Source: Clavelina lepadiformis
Taxonomy: Eukaryota; Chordata; Ascidiacea; Aplousobranchia; Clavelinidae
Direction of reading: 5' to 3'
Length of the DNA stretch: 64,000 nucleotides
NCBI RefSeq assembly: GCF_947623445.1
Contig: NC_135243.1
Coordinates: forward strand, 21,956,479 to 22,020,478
The notes under the pieces: model-generated
The model's database searches: none
The model's input: only the letters and a program-made list of their open reading frames with translations
Told to the model about the DNA's origin: nothing
Program-made: the position numbers and the translations under genes
Shown: piece by piece, positions 25,966 through 38,700 of the stretch
Numbering within the stretch: the first letter of the stretch is position 1
Layout of the letters: each line of letters opens with the position of its first letter

Positions 25966-27294
25966 CTCTAGGACAATACATCGACCTATAAGTCTGCAGA
26001 GACTAACTTATCATATGTTAACTTAATTTACCTGTCCAATTATCTGACTCTATTGTTGTGTGCGGTTAAAATACTCTAACTTCTTGTCAGCCGAAAGGTT
26101 TTAATATTATAACAGAAATAGTTTACCAGAAAAGCTTTTATTGTAGGTGCTCTACACTTTCTCAATATTACGCATAATCAAGAGCATATAGCAATACTAC
26201 TAATTATAAGATGTCTATTGAGTTGCAATCACCATGACTAGCGTAGAAAGCTCATCTGTCTCTCTCTGCTCGCTGGTAGAATTGCGAGCTTATAAAACAT
26301 GAAGCAATGGGAATAAAAATGTTCGACAAAAAAAAGGAGCATTTCAGAACATGTAAAGCGCGGAAAACAATGTGTTGGCAATGGGAGTTACATGCAGTTG
26401 AAGTTGACACGTAGATAAATTAATTATCAGTATAAAGTTAAGAAACGGGCATTTGCAATAAAGATTTCTTATCAGCACAGGTGCCGGAAACAACCTGGGA
26501 ACGTACTAAAGGGAGTGTTCACACGAATTTATTCAGAGCAAGTTTCCAAATATCAAACGACAGTTAAAGTGTTATCAAAAAACAAGTTCATAAACTTCAA
26601 TCAGTAACTAGAAAATAATTTTTCAATAAATGATGTAAGGGTATTAAAAATTCGACACAGGCCGCTACAAGTCAACAAAAACACAATTTAACAACGGCAT
26701 CGGGACTCGGTACAGCTTTACAAGGTGCATGTCTTGTAAAGTTGTTAATTACCTAACCTAGGCTACCTCGGTGGAAATATGAAAGGTTACATGATCTTCA
26801 GCAACATTCCAGCGTACACCTGCAAATCTTTTCGCCGCTAGTAGACTATATTGGTTTGCTGCAAGCATCACAAAGTTAAAGTTCACCGATCTCTATAAAC
26901 ACAAATCGGTGAAAGTCGCTCTAACATCAAAACTTCTTGATTTCTTCGCTATAATGATGACGCTTACAAAATTTTGAATGACAATCTCGGATCAGTTGAT
27001 CCGAGTTTCTGTTGCACAATTAAATTTAGTTATTATTCGAAATCTAATCCAATCTGCAATCGAGATCAATTTTGTTCCGACTTTCTGCCTACCGCCCTTA
27101 GTTTTTTAAAAACAAGAAAATTACTTTAAATTTACATATAACATAAAGATTCGGAAGAATTGAAAAAACTTGTTACTTTATAAAAAATCCGAAATAGCTT
27201 AACTTTACGACCGGCTTATTTCATCTATGTATGTCATGCGAAGAGGGTTTTTTAAACAATCAATCCTACCGTTCTTCTCTCGTATTGCATTTAA

Positions 27295-27801
<507 letters not shown>

Positions 27802-29798
27802 AAGGACTCAAATGCTTACACCGAAATGCTAGGCCTACATATTGTTCTGCAATTGTCAGTGATAATACGTTGCTGATTTGTTTCGGATCATAATACAAGC
27901 ACTGGAAGGATTTACATGTCTGAATTTGTTCTGGTAGGCCTGTTACAGGTGTAGGGTAGTTTTTTAATTCAGTTAAGTTAGAGATTATAATAGGGTTTAA
28001 AAAACTGTGCACTAAATCTAAGGTAAACTTATATGACCAGCTCTTAGTTGACAGATAATGACCCTGAAGCCCATTAAAAAAGCTCATTGTGGCTAAGCAT
28101 TTAGCATACTGCGTTTTGATAAAATGTTCAACGAAAGCTTATGCGATCAATGAAACAAATTTTGCTTTGAAGTTAGCATTCTTCGTTTATTTGTTATAAA
28201 TTTTCGTTCTTAGGCCAACCCACCTGTCCTTTGTCATATATTTGAAGGTTTCGAAATGTCATATATTCTACGGTACTTTTAAGAGAGCTCGTTAATTTTG
28301 CAAGAAATAAGAGGTATTGTAGCAAATTTTGGCAATTCTCAAACAATTTTTTTTAAATAAGACAAAATTCTAAGCATTCAGTATATTCTGAAATTTTACT
28401 TCAAAGCTTGCCCCTGGAACTGCCTACAATAAATTGCTGCATCTTCTGTGGTTTCAATTATATACAATTATCTTCACATAACATTGATTGACGATGGCAG
28501 TCTCCACTGAGCAGAAAAATTTCCATCTAACCGATTAATATGTAACAAGTTTGTAAACTTATAGTAGGTATTAAGATAGTTTATAAAGTCAAGTTATTAT
28601 TACCCTTGCTATCAACCACCCTTGGTTTTAGTATTTTATAAGTTGTGTAAAAATGAAAAAAGTTGGTGTGCCTGTTGATGAGTCTCAAAAGTGCATAAAC
28701 CACACTTATCATGGCATGGCGCTTAGGAAGTAAAACTTCTTTAGAAACCGGTACTGATATATGACCATGTGGACTTTCAGGGTGCAATTTCTTAGGTTGC
28801 AGTAAGCAAAGCTTTAAAGATACTTATGCTGTGTAATATGCTTTGATCTTTGTTGTACGAGAGATTTTTCTCCCAGAGAACAGCAAATACATTGATGTAT
28901 TATAACTGCTAACAACAAATAAAACCTAATGCATAAATCAACTAGAATAAGAAGCTTAAAACACTTTGATAAACAATCGTTTTAAGTTTGACAACAATTA
29001 TGTATTAGTTAAGGCCAACTATTAAAAAATGTGGATTTCAGTAAAATGCAAAACCTTGTCCTCTGGAAAATTTCACACAATTCTTCCAACAACAACTTTC
29101 TGGCTACGTTCACCACGGATGCGCTGATGCGGAACAACACAAGTTCGTTGAGACAAGTTTTTAATGAACATGAATAAAAATGTGTGTTTTAATGATTTTA
29201 ATAATGTTTATATGTTTTTCGATAATGTTTTTTAAGTTTAACAAGTTTTTAATGATGTTTGGACATTATGTATCCAGTTTATAGCATGTACGTTACCGAG
29301 TTAAGTTTTCGTGAAGCTTTGAGTTTTTTGTTTGCGACTTACTTTAGTATGATAAAAATTTACTTTGCTTTAGTTTTTACTTCACTTACTTTAGTTTTTA
29401 CTTTTCCCATTTACCCATTTACTTTAGTATGATAAAAATTGATATATAACTTTGGAATTAATTTTAAAGGATTTTGTTGTGTGAGTTTTGAAAAAGTTTG
29501 TACTCACTCATTATTTTACTTTGTCTTGTCTTAATATGCACTACATTGCATTTTCACAAATATGTTATTCAGAAATAGAACTGCTTTAATTGTCTTTTCT
29601 TGCATGTGTCATGGTACTTAAGATTTACCGTAAAACTGCAATGTGTTAATATGTTTATGAGCAATGTACAACGCTTACGTTAATAACTTCATTTGTGTGT
29701 TCGGGTTGTAAGTAATCTCATTTTATGTTTATATTCAGATGTTGTAAGGTGTGGTAATATATAACACAGGCAAAATGTGGTCATAAATACGCTTGGCA
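27802..29798. other. Intergenic, no gene recognised
   Basis: AT-rich. An exact 22-bp direct repeat (ttactttagtatgataaaaatt) occurs at 29339-29360 and 29419-29440 in a T-rich stretch. A three-codon upstream frame (ATG at 29775) precedes the next gene. Confidence 0.45.
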
Positions 29799-32700
29799 AT
29801 GTGGTTTAAAATCCTAGCAGGCACGGTAGTATGCCTTACTCTGCTTCTATTCGAAGCTTATGTTTTTACCTCACTACCATCCGGCACAAAGTATAAGGTT
29901 TATCGCTTTCAGTTTGCGATTGTTCTTAATCTGGTGTTCTATGCTGGCTCTAAGCACCTTTGGCAGCGCGTAGTTAAAGATGTTCTGGAAGACAGTACTC
30001 CTAACATTGTGAAGTGCACGTGGAAAAGCATAGTCATGTTCTTTTTGGTTCTTGCTCACATATCCCCTTTTACGACAAACTTTGTCACCCGAGAACCAAC
30101 ATGGCTAAATATGGCGGCTTGGACCTGCTTTGGTGCTTACATACTGTTATTTGCCATGTTAGTGCCCTTAGATTATTTCTTCAAGTTTCTAAGAAAGACA
30201 TCTCGCATAAAGTTCTTCAGTTCTCGGAAGATATCGCTTTTTGTGGTTGTTACTATCACTTTATGTTCTGTGATGGCATTTCAAACAGCTGTTCAAGCTC
30301 CTCGAATTATTAGGTATTTATGAATGGGGTTGCAACCATTTTTGTTATCTTTATGACCGCAATAGCTATGAAATCATGATACTATAAATCTAGAAGAGAT
30401 TATGTATGCAAGTTTTCAGCTGTGATTTATTTTTGTATATATACAAACGGTTTCAGTGTTGAAGTTCCTATAGCTAAACTAGCTCCATCAATGGACAAAA
30501 TGAGAATTGGTTTGATCAGTGACATTCATCTCGGTCCCACAGTTGGCTACACTCAGCTGAAGCGAGTAGTGGATATGACCAATGCTTTAAATCCAGGTAC
30601 TTCATTTCACGATGTTTTCGTAGTACGGCAATTGTCAGACTAGTAATTTCTACTTCAAATGCGAGGTGGTGTGGTGCGGTATTTTTTTCCTTCAAACTGA
30701 GAAAATTCTTTGCACGACTCTCACTGGCGATTCCTCGTCACTTAAACCCTGGTTATCGAGCTGTCTTTGTGCAATTTTCGATGGACAGGCGTTGTTTTTT
30801 ATTGCCCGAATGTGGAAGTGTTCATCTGGACCACTGAACAGAAGCAAGCATTCTTATTGCTTCGACTAAGGGCATTGCAACAGTAGTGTCACTTTATTTT
30901 AAACACTGGCCGCATTTTTGCTAGTTGATAGTGGGTTTGAAATATGGCAGTGCTATGTTATGTTGCTCTTTGGCAAGACACATGCAACACTTGCTCCTGT
31001 TTTCTGATCCTCATGGTCAAAACCACAAAAATCTAAAATGCGCGCAGACAAGCATGTTCAAGCGGAGAGAATTCTACGCTTAATTTAACTTGTGCAAAGT
31101 CTTTTCACAGCCAGAGAAAAATGTATCCCAGTAGTAAAATCACATTAAGCTCCTCGAGAAATACAAGATTAGAATTGTAATGATATATTGACTTCACTTG
31201 AATTGGAGTTGAAACAGATTTATTGACTATGCTAATTACTGAAAATGGTGCCATTATATTCTTGTCTTTAAAGTACAGGCCCTTTTTCTAGCCAGAGTCG
31301 AAAAAAACGCAGCTGAAACAAGACTTAGTTTCATTTGATTTGCAGTTCTGTGGCTCATACTGCAGGTAAAAATGTTAGCCGGTAACAATGCAGAGCTTTA
31401 TATTTTTCAGATATTGTTGTATTTTCCGGGGACCTGATGGATGCCACACTGGCTGATGTTGATGGGGCAGCAACTCCACTGGCTGAATTAAAGGCTCCAT
31501 ACGGAAAGTATTTTGCAACAGGTAACTTGTTTTTTTATTTGAAAATAGATCAGTTGATTCTGGAATTAACATTAACATTCTTTGTTAAAACACATTTTAT
31601 GGTTGTTTAAGGTTATACATATCTCTTTTCTGACTTTAGGAAATCATGAATATTACACTGGAGACATTGAAAACTGGTTTAAGGCTTTGGAATCATATGG
31701 TAAGCATACTTTTGGGCACAACTTAATTCACATAGTTATACTGTATTTAGTTTTAAGTCGTATTACTTTTAACTGTAGAAGGTTTGTTAATTACCTGAAA
31801 ATAATTGCATATCTCTGTTCAGGTTTTGTAGTGCTGCATAATTCCAACAGAAAAATTCTAAGCAAAAGCAATCCAAATGATTGGATTTGTATTCTCGGCA
31901 CCGATGACATACAAGCAGATCAGATACGGTAATTTTAACTGTTACACTATCTTCTTCAACGCTGGTTCCCAACTTTTTCCTATTTGTGGACCCCTAACTG
32001 CAATAATTATTTTCTCACGGACCTCCAATTCCAAAATTGTTACTTGATAGACTATTCATGAAGAATTAAAGTGTAATTCGAAGGCCCCCTGCTCCGCTTT
32101 AGCAGACCCAGGCTGGGAAACTTTTCATTTCAACATTAGGTTTAATAGGTATCGAATATGACAGACATTGGTAAGAATATTCAGATTTAAATACCACTTG
32201 CCATTTAAAGTGGTTTTTTAAGCTACTTGACTGAGTCAATATAAAATTAAGAGCAGTTTGTCCAGCAGAAAAAGTTGAAAACCACTGTTTTAAATCAACG
32301 CAGTCATCACCAATTTGTGGTAACGTTTCCGTCTTTCGTCCAATTTTGACGGAATGAAGCACAAAAGGCACTACAGTAGACCCTGCTGATTATGACCACT
32401 TTGGAACTAAACCATTTTTGTCGTAATATCCAAATGGTCACAATAACCGAAGCTGCTATGATGCTGTGTAACCACACCACAATCGATAAAGTTTCGTGCA
32501 AAATGACAAAAAACATCGAATTCATCATTTATTCGATTAATTAATATCAGTAGAAAGCAACATCAAAGTGAACGTCAGTAGATGAATCGATAGTACGTGT
32601 GACACCGTTGTCATTGTCACGTTGCATAATTCACACAAAAAAAAATGATAAAAAAAAGAAAGAAGTGGTCATAATGTTTGATAACTGGTCATAATAAACG

Positions 32701-33450
32701 GAAAATTTTGTATGAAAAAACTTGTGACCATACCAAATCGGTTATATAAAGTGGGAGGTCATATTAAGCAGATTCTACCGAATAAGCTATAGTTACAATG
32801 GCCAGCAATAATTTCTTAAACTTACCATAAATTCAAGAATAGAAAGTATGCATTTCACTAAAGAAATGATCTATTTCAGCTACGAAGGTCACGGTATGGA
32901 CTTGAGCAAAGCTTACAGAGGATGCGACCTTTCACATCCTGCCATTTTGATCGCTCATCAACCAAAAGCGGCTCAAATTGCTCTCGACTCCGAATTTAGT
33001 ATTCAACTAATCCTCTCTGGTAAGTTAATTAGCATTATCTGCAACTGATGGTAACCTATGATGCAAAGCCATTTTACCAACACACGGTATTTGGTTAACT
33101 TAACTATCAGACATTCTTAGAACATATTCAGTTACAAAACAATCATTAAACCTCAGAATCAAACCATCCTATAAGAGTATTCCAAAGATTGTTCTATTAA
33201 GATTCACATTATGTAACTATAACACAACATATTCTGTAAGTTAAACAATAATTTTTCAGGGCATACTCACGGTGGCCAGATGTACCCCATCATATGGCTT
33301 TGTTACCTCGTCAACCCCTTTATGAGTGGCCTGTATCGTCCAAAGGAGGATAGTTATGTCTATGTGTCCCAAGGTAGCGTCTATTACGGTTTCCCATTAC
33401 GTTGGGGAACTTATCCCGAAATAACTAACATCACATTACGAGCAACATAG
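29799..33450 (+). CDS. TMPPE: TMPPE-like membrane protein with metallophosphoesterase domain
   Basis: Seven exons: 29799-30313, 30457-30596, 31411-31521, 31640-31699, 31823-31928, 32880-33019 and 33260-33450 (TAG); 420 residues, phases consistent. The first exon encodes about five hydrophobic membrane segments, e.g. ILAGTVVCLTLLLFEAYVF, then IVMFFLVLAHI, WTCFGAYILLFAMLVPL and ISLFVVVTITLCSVMAF. The phosphoesterase part carries all metal-site motifs in order: ISDIHLG, SGDLMDA, GNHEYY, IAHQPK and SGHTHGGQ. The order matches vertebrate TMPPE and bacterial YkuE-like enzymes. The substrate is not known; hydrolysis of a phosphoester at a membrane face is expected. The fifth intron (31929-32879) is swollen by two transposon remnants. 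The start ATG at 29799 follows a short upstream frame. Confidence 0.88.
31960..32287. mobile_element. hAT-like element remnant in a TMPPE-like gene intron
   Basis: Left end cgctggttcccaacttttt, inverted right end cagtggttttcaacttttt. The cagtggttcccaac start and a following tggacccct motif are typical of non-autonomous hAT elements. No clear target duplication, so it is probably old. Confidence 0.55.
32374..32780. mobile_element. Pogo/Tigger-like MITE in a TMPPE-like gene intron
   Basis: Left end cagtagaccctgctgattat, inverted right end cggtagaatctgcttaatat. A TA precedes the left end. Sub-terminal repeats of the form tggtcataata occur. Same general class as the element at 18117. Confidence 0.55.
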
Positions 33451-34217
33451 TATGCTTAAATTTTTCTGTTAGATTGTTTTTGTTTTAGTGAATTAATATT
33501 AAAACTTTTTTTATCTGAAATGGAGTATTACGTATTTTAACCATCTTCAATTAAGTTTGTTATATACGCGCTAGAAAACTTTTCCACAAAATTGCGTTTG
33601 TTCATTAATTTATTGTGGTACTGTAATTGTTTTACCTTGCTTTAAAAATACTTTAAGTTTGTTTTGCCTTTTCAAATTGTGATTTCAAGATGTTGTCTGG
33701 ACATATTGTTTGTTATGCGAATTAGTTGGTTGTTCCTGTGATTAAATTTGTGTCAAATCTATTTTTTGTTGCTTGTTGTCACCACGCTTGGTGTAAATTT
33801 TTCTGTAAGCTTTCATATGTTTCACGTTTAGTATTCATAGTTGAACGAATATTATATTATTTAATATTGAGTTATGTTAGAGCTGATTTTTTGACATATC
33901 GCTTGTACACAACTTTTTGCATTGTTGACAAAACTGTTGCAAATGCTTTTAGTTTAGACTAAACTACTAAAGGAAGTTGAAGATTTGATGGAGGCATTTT
34001 GAATAAGTTTTTGTTTAAATTTTCATTATTTGCTATCTTTTTCAGGCTTTTTTGAGTGGTGAAACAACTAGACAATGTGTACCTACGGTTTTGAATTTAT
34101 AAAATGTTATTTTATGGCAAATATTTTACTATACTTTACATTCTACAATGTACTGCTGTAGGAATCTCAAGTATGACGATAAAATGGCGACTGTTTTGTC
34201 ATAATAAGCTTTATAAC
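33451..34217. other. 3' flank, no gene recognised
   Basis: T-rich sequence following the TMPPE-like gene; nothing specific found. Confidence 0.4.
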
Positions 34218-34219
34218 TA

Positions 34220-35150
34220 GGGCGATTATTTTTTGACCTAAAAAACGAAAATTTTTGACCTAAAAATTGAAAATTTTGACATTAAAAAACTTTTTTTTGA
34301 CAAATTTTGACGTATGAAGAACTCAAAACGCAAAACGGACGGACAGGACGCAAAACAGTTCGCCATTCGGGTTCCTGCAAAACTCTTTTGGAAACTCTGG
34401 CATGTAAATCCAAGTTTTGTTGTCGCGCGTATTTGATGTTTTCGGCATTTCGAAAAATCACAAACAGCTATGAAAATTTAGCAGCTTTTTAAGAAAAAAT
34501 AAGACCCTGGTTATTCTCGAATAAAGTTGCTGACTAAATAGTTAAGCTGAAAAACAAAGTAAGGAAGTAGACACACATAGAAATAGGACAGAATACAAAA
34601 TAAGTGGCAACGTTGGAGCCAAATATAGCTAATCTAACTAAAACGAAAGTATGTGCATAAGTCTAACAGAAAGGCAAAAATCTGAACACAGACCTAGCCT
34701 ATTCTGAGAAGGGAAATGAGCTAATTACAAATCACTACCAAAAAACTGCAGCTAAGACACAACAAAAACTGTTCAACACACTAAACTAAAGATACATGAA
34801 GTATCTAAAGCAAGAGCTGCACCTAACCTACAGCTGCCGCAAAATGACTTAGGACCTACCAAAAATTTTACACGTTTTGAGGTGTGTTGAGCATCACACC
34901 ATATCAACCTAATTATTTAACTTAATGGTTTATGATTCACAATACGTAGACAATGGGCCATTTACAACAGTATAAAGTAGGCTACAATGTGTAAAATGAA
35001 GAGTTCACTGACAGTGCAACCTCGACGACACCACGACAATGCAGTTTGTAAACAATTTTGACTGTGTAAAAAATTTTGACAATTTTTGACCTAACGCTAT
35101 AAATTTGACAAATTTTTGACTTTTTTTGACAAGTCAAAAAATAATCGCCC
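34220..35150. mobile_element. Non-autonomous inverted-repeat DNA transposon with sub-terminal TTTTTGAC arrays
   Basis: 931 bp, flanked by TA on both sides. An exact 18-bp terminal inverted repeat gggcgattattttttgac is present at each end. Each end is followed inward by a run of five or six ttttgac motifs. The centre has no recognisable transposase. The intact termini suggest a fairly recent insertion. Superfamily not settled; the TA target fits Tc1/mariner-like elements. Confidence 0.75.
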
Positions 35151-35680
35151 TATTTATGACAAATGAGATTTATTTCATTCAACTAAGAGTCACGCCTTAT
35201 TTAACTAGGACTCTGTTGACATGCCAATGGTCTACTCTATACGCTATCTATAATTAATATGCGAAGTGACTATTTCCCCGCATGTAGGTCACGCAGCCTG
35301 TTGTTTAAGATCGGCGGTTAGATTAGGAGAATGGGTATGCAAAAAGTTGACTTTAAGTATTTAGGGTTTTATTGGAGTTACATTTGGATTACAAATAAAT
35401 TTAGTTTAAGTTACTATGTTATAGTAAATGTAAATTTAGATTACTATGTTATAACATTTAAGTTATGTTAACAAGAACCTGTCAAAAATAGCTTCTAACG
35501 CACAAATTTTTCCCGTTGAAATAGTGGCAGCTAATAATATAGCATCCAACATATTCCATTCTGGGCGTAAACAACCTATTACGTATGAATCAACGCAAAA
35601 GACCTCCGGTAAGACTTCCGATACATTGTTTTTCGATTTGCATTGGGCGCATTCATTTTGACGACTGTTTACTACAGGTG

Positions 35681-35686
35681 TATATA
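35681..35686 (+). promoter_or_regulatory. TATA box of the CTLD-ZP gene on the + strand
   Basis: TATATA about 90 bases upstream of the ATG at 35772. Confidence 0.45.
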
Positions 35687-35771
35687 GGTTAGTGTTAGAC
35701 AGAGAATAAATACGCACTGTCTTAAACATTCCGCGTTCAGTCTCCCGCAAGTTGGAGGCTTTATAAAGAAT

Positions 35772-38700
35772 ATGACAACTTTCAATGTGATCGCTACTGT
35801 TCTGGTCTGTTTAACATTTCTGCCAAAAGCACAGCTGTTACCACGTAAGTAAATGAAGCGTTTTGTTCGAAGGCAGGGGCGGATTGTACAATATGTTTCC
35901 CGGTCGGTTCAATCCAGGTTGATCCCCATTCAATATCTGTGGGTTGAATTGCTCTGGGGTTTGATCGAACGTTGGTCGAACTGAACGACAACCGTAAAAA
36001 ATACAGCACGTTTGTGCATTTGGCGTGTAGGTTTAAAACAAACTACCACAGTTAAAAAGCAGAGCTTTTATGCCACAAACAACAGAATAATTTCTGAAAT
36101 GTTTGTTGGCTGATTGCCTTCTAACTTATTGTGCAGTAGGCCTATTCCCGAATGACGCTTCAAAACAGTTTCACACGAAGATTCCTAATCAAAAATAAAT
36201 AATCCTATACAGTATACACGAAATTGTTGCCGGCTAAACGTTTGTAGGAAGTTTTAAGGTAGCCTAACGATGTTTGGTTTGTGTCAGAAATCCTCATTTC
36301 TCAACATCTTGGTCTTGGTGATCTTACTTTGTCTTTCCCCGAAGCAATTGCCCATCTTTTTTTGATTTTTGACATCGCTTTTTGTGATCGATTAGCGCCC
36401 GAATAGTGTTTTCCAACCCGTGACACCACACAATCTGTAGGCTATATCGCCAGGTACACTGTCCCCTTCGCGTGAAAAATTACGGATGAGTTTTTATTTT
36501 GTGTCATAACTTAAATACGAGTGTTTAGAACTTTATGAGGCTACGCGCTGGAATCTTTAAGTGACACTCGATTACAAAAAGATCAGGAAACAGTGTTCTA
36601 TAGATGTTTGAACAGCTTCGGAGTTTACGACAAAACCATGGAAATAAGCAAGACATTAGGCCAGGACAATAATACACGACAAAATAATCTTACAATGTAG
36701 GATGGGTCTTGAAACCTGGAATTAAAAAATTTCCCATTCAAGATACTTAAAGGACCTAAAGTTGAGGTATTCTGGTGCAATAACTTTTGTAGCCTACTGA
36801 TGCTGATCTCTCTCACTAATGAGCACGTCATTGAGCTTGCCTTACAACAATGAGGAAATATGCAAAAGGATGACAATGTAGCTGATACATTTGACTCGCG
36901 CATGAACTTGCAATTGTTTATTTGTCAGTAAACATTTACTTATACGGGCTATGGCGATGCGCAACTCCCTTATACCTTGGACAAACGGTCTTTACTAAAA
37001 TAAATAAAACAAAAACGAACAAAGTAAGCTGCTTGGATCTACGCACTTGGTTGGATTTCACTGGACCCGGGCGCCATGTACAGCTGCTGCCATGACATGT
37101 CGTGTTTGAAACAGAATTGTCGTTACAGTTGCACAGCAGTGTGCCGCCGGATTCTTGCGGTATATATATTGATATATACATATACATATTTGTGCGACCT
37201 AAATTATCAGCAAAAAGCCCATGGGTTGTAGCCCAACTTACCTATTCTTACGGCTTTGTTATCGCACTATATAGCGCTTTTATAAGACAATATTAACATT
37301 TACTCCCTAAATCGATTTCCTACATCCGTCCCCGCATAAATCTATCTCATGCTTTGCGTACATCATTGTGTAAAAATGATGGGTGTTTTACAGCAGATAA
37401 ATAAACTTAATAAGTGGAAAATTGTTCTTGCTTTTTCAGATCCATCCACAGGTCAGCTTGGTGGAACGGGTAAGGAAAGTTATTTTCGTTTACGGCAAGG
37501 AAGCGAATGTATTTTCAGTGACAAATAAGTTATTTTAATTGGAAACAGTCGATTTTGCGATTAAAAAACAGGTCGATCACCGATGGTTGCAAAACGAACC
37601 TTTATAAAGTTTATGCGAAATTGTATTCCAGAGTTCTTCACCAATGATAAAATCTATCTCGTCAGTAACTTCCAAGACAATTTTGTCGCGTCTCACCTAC
37701 ACTGTGTAAGATACGGAGGATCATTGGTCAAACTTATGTCCGAAGATGTTGACGATTTCCTGAGGTGGGCCGTACCGTCAGTCACAGGACGTCGTTTCTG
37801 GATAGGGATAGTTGGTGACATTGGTCTGAGCGAGCTAGGAACGTTTGAAAATCTGACTGAAGCCTATGTTGACTGCCAAAACTCAACCAACGATGACTTC
37901 TGTCAAAGCAACGTGGAAGGACCGCATCCAGTAACCGATGCAATTGCCGGCTCTTGTTTTGATGACGACAGTTGCTTGAACGAGAGTCGTTTCTTTGTCG
38001 ATGGTTCATCACTGGCAAGCTACAACAATTGGGCATCGGGCGAGCCCAGCAATGATACCAGCACAGATGATTGCGTCGTGAACGTGTTTGAGGATTGTCA
38101 CGACCCGGTAGGCTGCGTGACGTCGTATTGGATGACGTCACGATGTTTAGCTTCCAATAGTTTCATTTGTGAGAAAGACGGTAAGATTTTTTTCGTAGAA
38201 AATCATTTAAAATTGCGCCACGTCAATGCAATTTACGTCTTAACAATCTCAAAATTAATTTTTCAGCATGTCCAGACGTTATGGATCTAACTCCCTTCTT
38301 ATCCCCCGAAGTTGACGTCAATTTGGAGGAATTTTTGGGTCTTCAGACAGTTTGTAGTGATATTTTCGTCAGAACCACGTGAGTCTGTATGCCTATTGCT
38401 TATTGTGTCGGGTCTACGTAAGCCTTGTTAGGTGGGTTTCAAAGCTTGAAACATTTTATTTGATACAGTTAGGGGAGTAGCGGCAAAAAAAACTAAAAAA
38501 CAACACCAAGCTTTCACGGAAATTGCAGTAAAAGTTGACAATTGACAGAGTTATTACGATTTATTACCCAGGTTAAACTACTGTGCTCGCACATATTTGG
38601 ATCTAATTGACATCCAGTTTGGTGATCCACCGGATAATATTTGCGCCCCTGTCCACAACGGATCTCTTATTGCTCTTATTCAAAACAGCTCTTGCGTTGC

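Noticed and set aside
26986-27005. 20-bp palindrome as an operator or CRISPR-like repeat
   Set aside because: Single occurrence in eukaryotic intergenic DNA; probably chance or transposon residue.
34307-34492. Small frame inside the 34220-35150 element as a transposase fragment
   Set aside because: No recognisable transposase motif; the element appears non-autonomous.
35800-37430. Separate genes in intron 1 of the + strand CTLD-ZP gene
   Set aside because: Short frames only; one part (about 35885-35985) is a dispersed repeat. The signal-peptide exon and exon 2 match the paralogue in phase and size, so this is an intron.
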